A stretch of 40,482 nucleotides of DNA, taken from the NCBI GenBank assembly GCA_900617975.1, contig UZAE01012464.1, positions 1 to 40,482 on the forward strand. Direction: 5' to 3'. Below, piece after piece: positions 23,501 to 32,982 of the stretch; position 1 is the first letter of the stretch; every line of letters starts with the position of its first letter. Position numbers and translations under genes: made by a program. The notes under the pieces are model-generated. The model worked only from the letters and a program-made list of their open reading frames with translations, was not told where the DNA came from and made no database searches. This DNA is from Rodentolepis nana (taxonomy: Eukaryota; Platyhelminthes; Cestoda; Cyclophyllidea; Hymenolepididae).

Positions 23501-23977
23501 AATAGAACAGTGGTTTAGACATTCAACAATAATTACTTTGCACAACTGGGTGAATTTCGACTAAAATAGAAGAATTGCTTTTTTAGAAAAATGTGCTTGA
23601 AGCATTTGATAGTTTTATAATTTTAAATAAAATCGATTACTTTTAGCCTCTTTTCCTGTCAATTCTTCCCGACACTCCACTAATTGTAATAAATTTAAAA
23701 TAATTATTATTTTGATTTTAGAAAGGTAAGACAGAAATAGTAAATTAATGTAAACATGCCTGGAAGAGCTTCAAAAATTGCCTCATAAGGTATTTCTGAT
23801 TGGTAGTCAGCTAAAGAAATGTACAATTTAATGATAATTAGAGGCATAAATATTTCATCGGGAACAGATAATCAATGATGTAATGTTTTAAATGGCTAAA
23901 ATAATAAAACATACCCATTTCATCATGTTTGTTAATGCATTTAACTAAGAAACCAGCGGTCTCACAGAAAACGCCAT
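20516..23977 (-). CDS. Gene 2 exons 25-33 (Cys, Ser/Pro and Lys-rich C-terminus)
   Basis: Exons: 23915-23977, 23641-23679, 23411-23461, 22697-22810, 22225-22287, 21865-21939, 21399-21461, 21226-21312, and the putative terminal exon 20516-20532. Segments: DGVFCETAGFLVKCINKHDE; VECREELTGKEAK; NVFQPCTSCLQICNAVP; VEKRQYIKEIIVVNYETS followed by STGRSSSPVPSQSL; DCNRLESSKPSSSSSKLGSF; ELVDDQCKDDNVYLRKRKVK; GKENRKCDDSVRKKVEKKK; DYKCKKSDEKKKDIAKVCKY. Exons 30 to 32 are strongly basic and share a C-K/D-x-K pattern. The terminal exon (DRCSH, TAA) is very short and uncertain, but AATAAA follows 138 nt later. Confidence 0.7.
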
Positions 23978-26900
23978 CTATAAAAATAGTTGCACTAATT
24001 TAAATTTAAATTTAATTTAAATACAAAATGCTAATTAGTACACTTTGGTCATAATTCCACTTTCTATTATACTACATTTCCAATTTTTGTATTCTAGTTT
24101 GCTTTGGATAAATAATTTTTTTAATTTAATTTTACTTTAGTAATTTTCTTCATTCAAATGAGTCCTATTTACTAATGCTAACGAAACCACATTTTCATTA
24201 TTTCATTCAAAAATAAATAGAGGCAACACTATATTAAATAAGAAAATAAATTACTAACCGTTGGGGGAACCATTTGAACGTGCTGATCTTAAAGTACAAG
24301 TAGAAGAAGATCGTGAGGAAGACGATGATGATGATGTAGACGATGAGGATGAAGAAGATGATGAGGAGGAAGACGACGATGATGACGATGATGATGACGA
24401 TGAAGAAGATGACGAGGATGACGAAGAAGAGGAAGAAGATGATGAAGAAGATGAATCGTAGCCAGTGATGTTTCTGCCAATTGATGGCGATTTCTGTGGA
24501 AAATTTTCTTTCTCAACGGTACATCTAAGAATCAGATTCTGTGTCGTTTGCATTTGGTCATCTAAAGGGTTAGAATCATAATTTAATTAATGCTCAGTTT
24601 AAAATGCACTTTTATGACAATGATATGAAATTATTTCTTTAGTATTATTATAAAGGCGGCCTTTTACCTTTGGTTTGTCTGAAGGCTACTGAGCCATATC
24701 CTTGTGGTTGAGCGTATTCAGCTGGGGAATTAATATTTATTTAAAATAGACCAGATGTTTAACCAATACTTATTTAAATTTACAAATACCTTCAATTTTT
24801 CTATTTCCAAAGTCAGTTTCACTTTGGTTCTTTTCCGCTGAAGGAAAAGAAAAACGCAGGCATTATTTTATTTTTCTTAGTAAATATTTATTAAAAGTGC
24901 TTTTATGACAATGAAATGAAATTTTTTTCTTTAGTATTATTATAGAGGCGGCCTTTTACCTTTGGTTTGTCCGAAGGTAACTGTGCTACATCCATTTGGT
25001 TGAGAGTATTCAGCTGGGAAATTAAAATTTATTTAAAATAGGCCAGAGGCTTAACCAATACATATTTTTATTTACAAATACCTTCAATTTTTCTATTTAC
25101 AAGGTCAGTCCCACATTGGTTCTTTTCCACTGAAAGAAACGCAGAACGCAGGCATTATTTTATTTTTCTAAGTAACTATTTATTAAAAGTACTTTATGAC
25201 AATTAAAAGAAAATGTTTTTTGTATCATTTTAGAGATTGCCTTTTACCGTTGGTTTGTCCGAAGGTAACTGTGCTACATCCATTTGGTTGAGAGTATTCA
25301 GCTGGGAAATTAATATTTATTTAAAATAGGCCAGGCGCTTAACCAATACATATTTTTATTTACAAATACCTTCAAGTTTTCTATTTCCAAAGTCAGTCAC
25401 ACTTTGGTTCTTTTCCACTGAAAGAAACGTAGAACGCAGGTATTATTTTACTTTTCTAACTAAATGCTTGTTAAATTGTATCAACTTTATCTGGCTTTAA
25501 TTAATGTACTAATAAAATTGGCCAAAAGAAATTGTAATATTTTGGAAATATATTTAATGGTATGACATTGAACCCTACCTGATTGTGGTGCCGGGGTGTT
25601 GATTGTATTACATGTGTCTAACAAAATGATGTAACAATTAGCTGAGTTTTGTAAATTTTGAAATTTAGAATAAATATGTATATTAGCTAAATTTCTACTT
25701 ATGTGGGCCAAATTTACAAAGTTAAATTTAGTAATCAATTAAACTATTCATCAAAATTAAAACAAGATTTTTTTCTATTAGTGTCGACAAATTTTGTTAC
25801 CTGTGCATACTAAGGGTCCATCTGACTCCCTTTGAATGCATTCAACTGAAAAAAGTTTTGTGTAAACAATTTAAATAATAGATAAAACATTAGACATACT
25901 TATTTAAGCATTATTTAATAGATTCATTTTTAATTCCAAATTTGCATTTGAACTTTAATTAAACGTTACATTACCCTTTGTTTCTTGGCAGGTAACTGGT
26001 CCTTCGGGTGAGTTTTGGCAACATTCAACTATAAAATATTTTGAAATTTAAATAAAACGTATTTTTTGCTTAATTTGGAAAGCTTATTTAATGTATATCT
26101 TAAGTATCTATTATGATTCAAAAGAAGCTTATAGTCTTTGGTCAATATCGATTGAGTGATTAATTTACCTGTGATTTCTTCACAGGTCACTGGTCCATCT
26201 GGTTCACATTGGTAGCACTTGGCTATAAAAATCATTTTGAAGTATTAAAACAATACTCTATTCACTCTATAGTTTCAATGTAATTATAAATGAAGCGTTC
26301 TCTTTACTTGTTGTTTCAACGTAAACTCCTGGGCCACTTGGTTCTTTACGTTGCGGAGCAACTATAAAATGTTTTTTTTTAGATTTTACAGATTAGAAGC
26401 CAATGAGAGGCACAATAGTGTTTTACAATACCTATAGTATCTTCGTCCGTAATTTTGTCAGAATTAGCAATTTCACTGGCGTTTGGTTTCATAGAGCCAA
26501 AGGAGGATTGATTTTCATGCACTGCTGTTAGAAAGCAACGTAAGAAATCCATGAATTTCAAAAGGAAACTGCTTATAAAGTTTGCGGTGTCTACGGTAGT
26601 ATTTATTGCACTGAAATTCGCCTAGTATTTGACTTTTCACGGTTAACTTACGCTTATAATGACGTTGTTGAGATTTACAACTATGCAACATACATGCTTA
26701 AATTTCTATAAACCATTGCTATTCTTTAACTTACTCAAAATCATTTCAGAGAAAGTTCAAGAAATATCCATTCAACAATATTATGGAAATGTAAAATTGC
26801 ATGAGAAATGATGAGTTAGTATTAACGAAATTTTTCTCCATAAGGAAGGCAAAATATGCGTTTAATGAAAAAAAATGAATAAAATTACGATTTTTGCACA

Positions 26901-29900
26901 ATTAGTTCGAAAAATTGAAGAAAAATCAAATATATTTATTTCTACAAAAGAAATGAAAATGTTAATGAATTACCGTCTACCATGTCGTTGGACGAGTAGT
27001 TGCTTTGGTGGTCAACTAAGTTTTCGCAATTAAAAAATTTGAATATTAATTTTTTTCAGAAAAACTAATTTATTTGAAGCAAAATTCTTAAAATTTAATC
27101 ATAACGATCGAAATTAGTTCAGTAAATTTAGGTGGACTTAATTCATTTATAGAATATATTTTGCAAAGATAAACATAAATGCTTACATTTATATTGTTCA
27201 TTTTCTGGCATAACGAATGCGGACCGATTTAAAGCAGCTTAAAATAATTCCAAATAAATTTGCGTTATAATTATAAATATTAAGTCATATTATGAATTAT
27301 GTGAAAGATTGTTTTCTTATACCTGGAGCCATTTCGTTGAAAGATTGGATCATCTGGGTTTCACCTAAATTTTCAAAAAACATGTTTTGATCTAATTTGC
27401 GCACATTTGGTTACACTCATCATGTACAGATGCTTGTTTCTTTAATTTCCATTGTTATATTTTATTAAAGCGGAAAATTAGATTATTAAAACAAATTACT
27501 ATTAAGGCAGTCGCAAATAAATCAATTTTATGATGAAATTCAAACCTCGGACTGGCTGGTATACTGGTTGCATGATAAAATATGGTTGAGGTGGCTGTTG
27601 TTCAACTGGAAAAATTAAACCCAACACTAAATTTGCAATCATACAAAATTTGCAAGTGTAGATTTAATGAACTTCATAATTTTATTTTTTTAGAAGAAAT
27701 AATATAAATTTCGTTAACAGCATTACCGAAGACGGGTTGGAACATTGGCTGAGGAGGTGCGTATTGTTGATATTCAACTATGAAAAGGTAATTATTTTTA
27801 TAAATATATTAGTTAAAAGGAAAAGTAAATAAACCTATTCATTTCAATTACCATATGCAGGCATGCAAATATAGGGCTGGAATTGCTCTAAGAGATAAAA
27901 TAAGGCGAATTAAATTAAATGCAATGATTTAATTTACTTAGACTTTTGGGCCAATAAATATATTATAATCTGTTTTATATTTTATAAAGTTAGGGCATTT
28001 CTTTAATTGCTTTTGAAAATGTATTGAATGTGCTTTAATTTTACTAACTCGGATATTAACACACCTGCACTCCAATGGAAATATTTACCATTTAATTTAG
28101 CTCTACGATTTAGAGTTAGCCACTTCATTTTGGACTAAAACATTATAGTGACTGGAATGAAATCTCCTTGTGTCAAAATCCCTCCCATAGTTTAGGGCTA
28201 AGTATTCACTCCACCACCCTACATTCACCCAATCAGAGGCGACAAATAGCAAGACACAAAAACATTTGAGTCGAGCCGCGTTTGGTAGGGACGCAAAAGA
28301 AAAAACTAAAGATCTACCTTATTTCGCTTCCAACTGCCATGAAAGTATGCTGGGTCATTGTTCATACTCCACACAAAAACACGTTACAATATTAGAAAAA
28401 AGGGGTGTGCGATAGATTAACCTCCACATGGTGCACCCTGGGCGACGTATATTCATGCGGCAAAAAAGTCTATAAACCGGCAGTTGACTTTTGAGTTCAA
28501 ACTATCATAACCCCATTTCCACAGTACACACATCACCTTTCATCTACCTTTGTGTCTGTCTCTTTTACATCTTTAAAACACTCTTTTGTTCTCCCCCCCC
28601 ATTCTCGAATTTGTCTCACTTTGATATTCCTTCCCTTTAGTGAAGCATGAAGTCAACTAAAGGGCTAATGATAACTATCATAAAGCCTGCTGTTTGAAAT
28701 AAATATTAGAAAAAACACCTTTGCCTATAATAATAATTTGCAAAATTGGTCGAGCATATTTCCAAAAGAAGCAAATTTATATTTCTCACTGATAAAAATA
28801 AATATAGACTTAAGTTTTATACACTTACGGACTGCTTCTTGACGAACAGCTTCTTGACGAACAGCTTCTTGACGAACACGTGGGGCAGTATTTTGGGGCA
28901 TTGCTGTTGAGTGTAAAGAAATGGATACATATAACTAAGAATTACGCAACTCGCAATTATATTAATTAAATTAAATATCATAATGAACATGATTTTAATT
29001 GCAATTAATAAGTAATCAATCAGAATAGAAACCTTCTATGCGCCGCGGTTTCCTCTCAGGTGCGTATTCAATGGATAAATCTTGTTCTAAAAAAGTTTCA
29101 AGCATCGAGAGATATTCATGTCTAACAAAATCATGCATCTTGCAGATATAGGGTGACGTACGTTTATTGGGTTTACACTCCTCGTATTCACGACTTGATT
29201 TAGCTTTAGTAGTTTTGGCTTAAAAGGCAAAGAGACCAATTTGTTAATTGCACTATTAGTGATGGGTGTAGCTCACTTAACTGTGTGAAATGCTCACTTT
29301 TAAAGTCTTCCTTAACTAAAAATCTTCTGTTATTCATTTTGTTGCATGCATTTCCCGATTGCCCTAGAATTAAAAAAGCATATGGAATAATGATTGACTA
29401 ATATATTCATATTTCATGATACACAATTGTAATTGAGCACCACTTAATCAAGTTGCAACTAGAAATTTAAATAAACGAATAAATATTTGAAATATACCTC
29501 TTCTCACAAAAATAGCACCATCCTTAGAAGTATCACGGCCTTCACATTGGTTCTGTTGGCAAATTGTTTTTTCTTAAAAGAGCAAGAAAGAAAAGTTTAT
29601 TTTAAAATAAAATTTACAATAAATTCATAATTTTGACTCTTCTTCCACTTTTCCTTCCTGTTTATTTAGTCTCTATTTAAACTCCAGTTAATGCCTCCTG
29701 GTTGCCACATTTGGTTAGAAAGATATCCAAATCATTTTTAATTTCAATGCTCAAAAGCAGTGCAAATAATCAATACTTTTCGAGTTATACTAATCTTCCT
29801 TAATTTTGCTGTTTGCAGATTCCGCATTTGACAAGCATAAGTAATATTTATACCTATATGGTAAACCTTTGCACCATGTATAAATAAAAACATATAAGCA

Positions 29901-30147
29901 TATATATATATATATATATTTATATTCCTTATGATTTCATCGAATATAAACCCAATCTCAGACGAGACACCTTCAACCGATATAATTATATTACCTTTTT
30001 TTCCTTTTCTATGGCATTGTTAAATTACAGCAAACCGTATCATAGAATAAAATGTAACCAAGTAAATGTAAAGAGAGGTGGTTACTAATGATCAAGTAAA
30101 TTATTCATTAAAATATCAAACTTACCAGCTCCAAAACATCTGTTCAT
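20516..30147 (-). CDS. Gene 2: 33-exon modular protein (Cys, Q/P/Y, poly-Ser, Lys blocks), family not recognised
   Basis: Seen: 33 candidate exons over 9.6 kb, all internal ones multiples of three at phase 1-1. The summed CDS is 2226 nt, about 741 residues. From N to C: MNRCFGA, a Cys/Lys start, a 62-residue exon, a triple VRQEA exon, Gln/Pro/Tyr exons, four exons with a GPVTC-type motif, three copies of a two-exon unit, a 101-residue exon with 39 consecutive Ser, Cys exons, a Ser/Pro exon, then strongly basic Lys exons. No signal peptide or membrane segment is visible. The model stops at a short DRCSH exon followed by TAA; that end is uncertain. The SINE-like copy at 28401-28706 lies in the 940-bp intron 5. 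Introns above 500 bp also lie between exons 1 and 2, 27 and 28, and 32 and 33; I saw no convincing further exons in them. Inferred: the same family as genes 1 and 3. Two adjacent genes rather than one cannot be excluded, but no second TATA plus 22-nt exon was found. Confidence 0.75.
24259..24561 (-). CDS. Gene 2 exon 24 (poly-serine exon)
   Basis: A 303-nt phase 1-1 exon, the largest in the window. After a stretch with NLILRCTVEKENFPQ and SIGRNITGYD it encodes 39 consecutive Ser, then Thr, seven Ser, Arg, three Ser and TCTLRSARSNGSPN. All Ser codons are TCN but mixed in the third position, so it is not a pure trinucleotide run. The donor GTTAGT overlaps an in-frame TAG, so unspliced mRNA would end here; I splice on because good phase-1 exons follow. 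The other strand reads as Asp/Glu-rich, a by-product. Confidence 0.72.
24668..25417 (-). CDS. Gene 2 exons 18-23: two-exon unit in three tandem copies
   Basis: Exons: 25370-25417, 25248-25301, 25082-25129, 24960-25013, 24790-24837, 24668-24721. They alternate a 48-nt exon (VEKNQSVTDFGNRKLE, VEKNQCGTDLVNRKIE, AEKNQSETDFGNRKIE) with a 54-nt exon (AEYSQPNGCSTVTFGQTN, AEYSQPNGCSTVTFGQTK, AEYAQPQGYGSVAFRQTK). Corresponding exons are 288 to 292 bp apart, and the introns are conserved too, so this is a genomic tandem repeat of about 290 bp in three copies. It is the clearest evidence that exons here multiply as cassettes with reading frame preserved. Confidence 0.88.
25579..26361 (-). CDS. Gene 2 exons 13-17 (GPVTC-motif exons)
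   Basis: Exons: 26308-26361, 26169-26222, 25975-26028, 25801-25845, 25579-25617. Four related peptides: VAPQRKEPSGPGVYVETT, TKCYQCEPDGPVTCEEIT, VECCQNSPEGPVTCQETK and VECIQRESDGPLVCT. They share a P-(S/E/D)-GP core, and three of them carry flanking Cys. Starts are spaced about 140 to 195 bp. Exon 17 encodes DTCNTINTPAPQS and is not clearly related. The pattern is exon duplication with drift. Confidence 0.82.
26432..27887 (-). CDS. Gene 2 exons 6-12 (Gln/Pro/Tyr block)
   Basis: Exons: 27852-27887, 27727-27777, 27546-27605, 27323-27364, 27187-27237, 26974-27015, 26432-26524. Segments: QQFQPYICMPAY; VEYQQYAPPQPMFQPVF; VEQQPPQPYFIMQPVYQPVR; GETQMIQSFNEMAP; AALNRSAFVMPENEQYK; FDHQSNYSSNDMVD; and an acidic exon with ASEIANSDKITDEDTI. 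The Q/P/Y exons resemble the YxAPIYRP exons of gene 3 in composition. Exon 12 lies inside a longer open frame reaching 26561, but CTTTCTAACAG is a strong acceptor at phase 1, so I call it internal and not a gene start. Confidence 0.78.
28401..28706 (+). mobile_element. SINE-like repeat, copy 4, in gene 2 intron 5
   Basis: Antisense to gene 2. Starts AGGGGTGTGCGATAG, with CCACATGGTGCACCCTGG and CGGCAAAAAAGTCTATAAAC. Its end, ATCATAAAGCCTGCTGTTTG then AAATAAATATT, is the closest of the four to the LINE tail. Confidence 0.8.
28829..30147 (-). CDS. Gene 2 exons 1-5
   Basis: Exons: 30126-30147, 29498-29572, 29298-29363, 29033-29218, 28829-28903. Exon 1 gives MNRCFGA plus one base. Exon 2 contains TICQQNQCEGRDTSKDGAIF, and exon 3 GQSGNACNKMNNRRFLV. 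Exon 4 is the second largest of the gene (186 nt); it includes REYEECKPNKRTSPYICK and a HEYLSMLETFLEQDLSIEY stretch that may be helical. Exon 5 has three direct repeats of VRQEA, encoded by near-identical 15-nt units at about 28833-28878. Confidence 0.78.
29900..29919. repeat. TA dinucleotide microsatellite in gene 2 intron 1
   Basis: Uninterrupted run of TA of about 20 bp in the first intron of gene 2. Confidence 0.9.
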
Positions 30148-30198
30148 TGTTGGCTAGTTTTTTTCTAATCCACAGTGTTCAATCCGCGAGGCTATTCT

Positions 30199-30206
30199 CT
30201 TTTATA
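30199..30206 (-). promoter_or_regulatory. TATA box of gene 2
   Basis: TATAAAAG on the minus strand, with the ATG at 30147 following 51 bp after the end of the box. It faces away from the gene 3 TATA box 1.4 kb to the right. Confidence 0.72.
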
Positions 30207-31593
30207 CTAAATTGTACAAAAATATTTTGACATGTGATTTTACACCTGACAAACATAGACAGATTTTTTGCGAGTAGTTTGAATTGCTTAGAAATGTACT
30301 TTTATATTCTCAAAAATTCTTATGATTGTATTAGCATTTCATTAGCCCCTTGTGATGGAATAAAAGTATGAAAGTGTAGAGATTCTGTCGACTTTATTCC
30401 ACGTTTTATTAAAAAATGTTAAAAATAATTCTTATGGTTTGAACTTTAATTAAGTCAGATTTTAATTTCAAGTCAAATTTCGAAGTCACTTCTAGCGCGA
30501 TCAATTTTATATTAAATTTGAATGTTCCATCAAATTTAAGTTCCAGGTGTTGTTTCCAAACTAAATTAAGTTCAAGCTTCAGTGTTTAAGTAAAAATAAA
30601 TCGTGTTAAATATGCCAAAAAATATATTTTGATATAATGGACTTCTGCATTTACTTCATCTTCCCTGGTTCAATGGTGCTCTGTGAAATTATCAGATTCT
30701 ACTATATTGCTCCTAGCAAAAGATAATTTGGTCTACATAATCTTCAACCTGAAATTCGTAAAGGTAGAGAAGAAACACAAAAGACTTGCGCGGATAAGTT
30801 GACAAAATGCACGAAAGATAGCAAATTCATTATACAGATTTCTATAATAAGTAGGAGATATTTGGAAAGCCTTGCCATACTTCGTCCACTCTGATTTACT
30901 CGTTCGCTCTTTGAACAATGCAATAGTGAGGATATTGAAGTGCACTTTAAAAGTGTGCGAAATAAAGTGACTATCTCCCCTAACTTCGCGATTGGTTTTA
31001 TGTTTTGGGGGCAAATATGAATATTCTTAATTGATAAGCAATGAATAAAGCCTGCTCAATAGCTTGAAACTGTGTCAACAGCATGTAAATTCAGAGTGAT
31101 TTTAAGCATTCACATGTATGACTAGAATATCTTCCTAATGCAGCCAATTTTTCTTAAGAGTTGGAATGCTTTGAATTTTATTATTTGTTTAAAATTTCTT
31201 TACATTGTTTATCTACGGAGCACTTTAGAACTTAAATTGCTTTATTCGGCAATGTGTGTGTAAAAGATGACAAATCCTTTTTATTAAAGAACGTTGAGCT
31301 ATAGTAATACACTGCAATATACATCAAGATAAAGCCAATATATAATAAAGTTTTGATCTACAATATCGTTACTGCGGCAAGTATTAAAATACTTAATACT
31401 CCAATTAAATCACACTGGATAACTAAAATTTTATACTCATTTAATACATTTATTAAACAGTTTTTTATAAAGAAATGCTTCATAATTCGAAGAAAGCTGA
31501 GATATATTGTTGATGCACTATTTCGTTTCATAAACACGTGCTCAAACGGCGAGCCGACGGTGCGAGAAGTCATGAGATCATTGAAATTTTTGG
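30207..31593. promoter_or_regulatory. Shared upstream region between divergent genes 2 and 3
   Basis: 1.4 kb separating two TATA boxes that point outward. It contains unsupported frames at 30733-31014 (minus) and 31353-31619 (plus); the latter overlaps the gene 3 TATA box, so it is unlikely to be coding. Candidate common control region for both genes. Confidence 0.45.
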
Positions 31594-31600
31594 TATATAA
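31594..31600 (+). promoter_or_regulatory. TATA box of gene 3
   Basis: TATATAA followed by GCCGGG, with the ATG 59 bp from the start of the box, the same layout as genes 1 and 2. Confidence 0.72.
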
Positions 31601-31652
31601 GCCGGGATTTTGGCATTAAAGAAGAACATATATTTATCGATTTGGACTTGCG

Positions 31653-32982
31653 ATGACAATGCATATCGAATTCGGTGAGTTAATTTCCCATTTATACAAT
31701 TTCCTTGCTATTAAATGCGGTGAATATTGCATCAGCTTTAAGCAAACCCTGTGTGGCTGAACGGATTTGAATCATTTTATTTGTATATTAGGTAAATCTT
31801 TCAAATTTCCTGAAGGAAGAAAGATTTCAGCAAAGTTGATTAAAGAAAGATTTGAGTGTAAGATATGTTTGCCATTATAAATACTTTTTAAAAAAAGGGT
31901 TACTAGTTTTAAACTAACAATAATAATATTTTAGTTTCAAAATCTTATGCACAGGAAGAAAGAGTCTGTGAGAAAAAGATAAAACCAAAGAAAGGTAAGA
32001 ATGAGTCATTTTGAAGTATTCGAAAAATTATCATGAAGGAGAGATTTTGGCTTAAAATATTGAATTAACGCAATAAATAAATAATGTTTAAAATGCATTC
32101 AAGATATTCCAAGTATTAATTAGTTTGAACGATGCTCAATCTTCATTTTGAAAATGAATGCGTAAAAGAAGGTATGCACATATCCCGAAGAAGTTTTTAA
32201 AATTCATTCATTTCATAAGTTAAATCCTACTCTTGGCACATTTTACCAAAATTTATATGCTCACTTTAACAGATTACAAACATATATTAATAATTTTATT
32301 TGGGGTAGTGATTATGTGAACATTATTTGAAAGGTGAAAAATGAGACCTATTTACATCACTTTATTTATATTTATAAGTATTATAAAATCAATTCCAAGA
32401 TAAGGTCAATCCATATGTACGTACTTCATGATGAACAATAAATTCTATTCTGTATTTTGTGAAACTTACCATTTTGCAGATATCAAAAATTTTACGTTCA
32501 TTTATTTTAATCAATCATTACAAATTTCAACTAAACTTTATGCATGAGGCCATTTTATTAAATATATATTCACTTTTCAAATATTTCTCGCACATTGGTA
32601 GGTATTGAACTTAATTTAGGAAACGTTATCGGTGAAAAATTCTAGCAAATTGAATTAAAAGTTAAATTATTCTGGTTTTATTTCACTTAGACAGACAAAT
32701 GTTGCTACACCGCAGGCCTTATCGCAAAGGAAGTATTGGTAAGAAGAAGTCCCTTTAACTGACCTTCAATTTCTATTCTTAATCTAGTTCATACTGTCCA
32801 TCACTTAATTAGGAAGGTGGCCACACTTTTCTTCTTCAGTAGGGTCGGTCAAAGGTGAGCAACTCTCTTTTAAATATAACTGTTTAGTCAAATTTAGTAA
32901 GTTAAGCAAGGTTACTTTTGCTCTGAAATAGATCCTTGGACAAGAAAGTCATACCGGTTTAAACGAGCGCCTTTCTCTAACG
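31653..32982 (+). CDS. Gene 3 exons 1-6 (basic block)
   Basis: Exons: 31653-31674, 31792-31857, 31935-31994, 32691-32738, 32813-32854, 32932-32982. Segments: MTMHIEF; KSFKFPEGRKISAKLIKERF; SKSYAQEERVCEKKIKPKK; DRQMLLHRRPYRKGSI; GRWPHFSSSVGSVK; DPWTRKSYRFKRAPFSN. Lys and Arg dominate. Donors are GTGAG, GTAAG or GTAAC type. Confidence 0.78.

Noticed and set aside
24261..24461. Plus-strand Asp/Glu-rich ORF
   Set aside because: It is the complement of the poly-Ser exon of gene 2, which has proper splice signals and fits the exon chain.
26379..26561. Minus-strand ORF as the start of a separate gene near 26.5 kb
   Set aside because: Its first codon is TTG, the first ATG sits only about 27 bp after a TATA-like word, and a strong acceptor inside it gives a normal phase-1 internal exon of gene 2.
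31353..31619. Plus-strand 88-codon ORF before gene 3
   Set aside because: It overlaps the TATA box of gene 3 and has no splice or composition support.
32125..32171. Extra gene 3 exon ending NECVKEG
   Set aside because: The donor and the last residues fit, but the only acceptor places a TGA at the second codon; possibly a dead exon.
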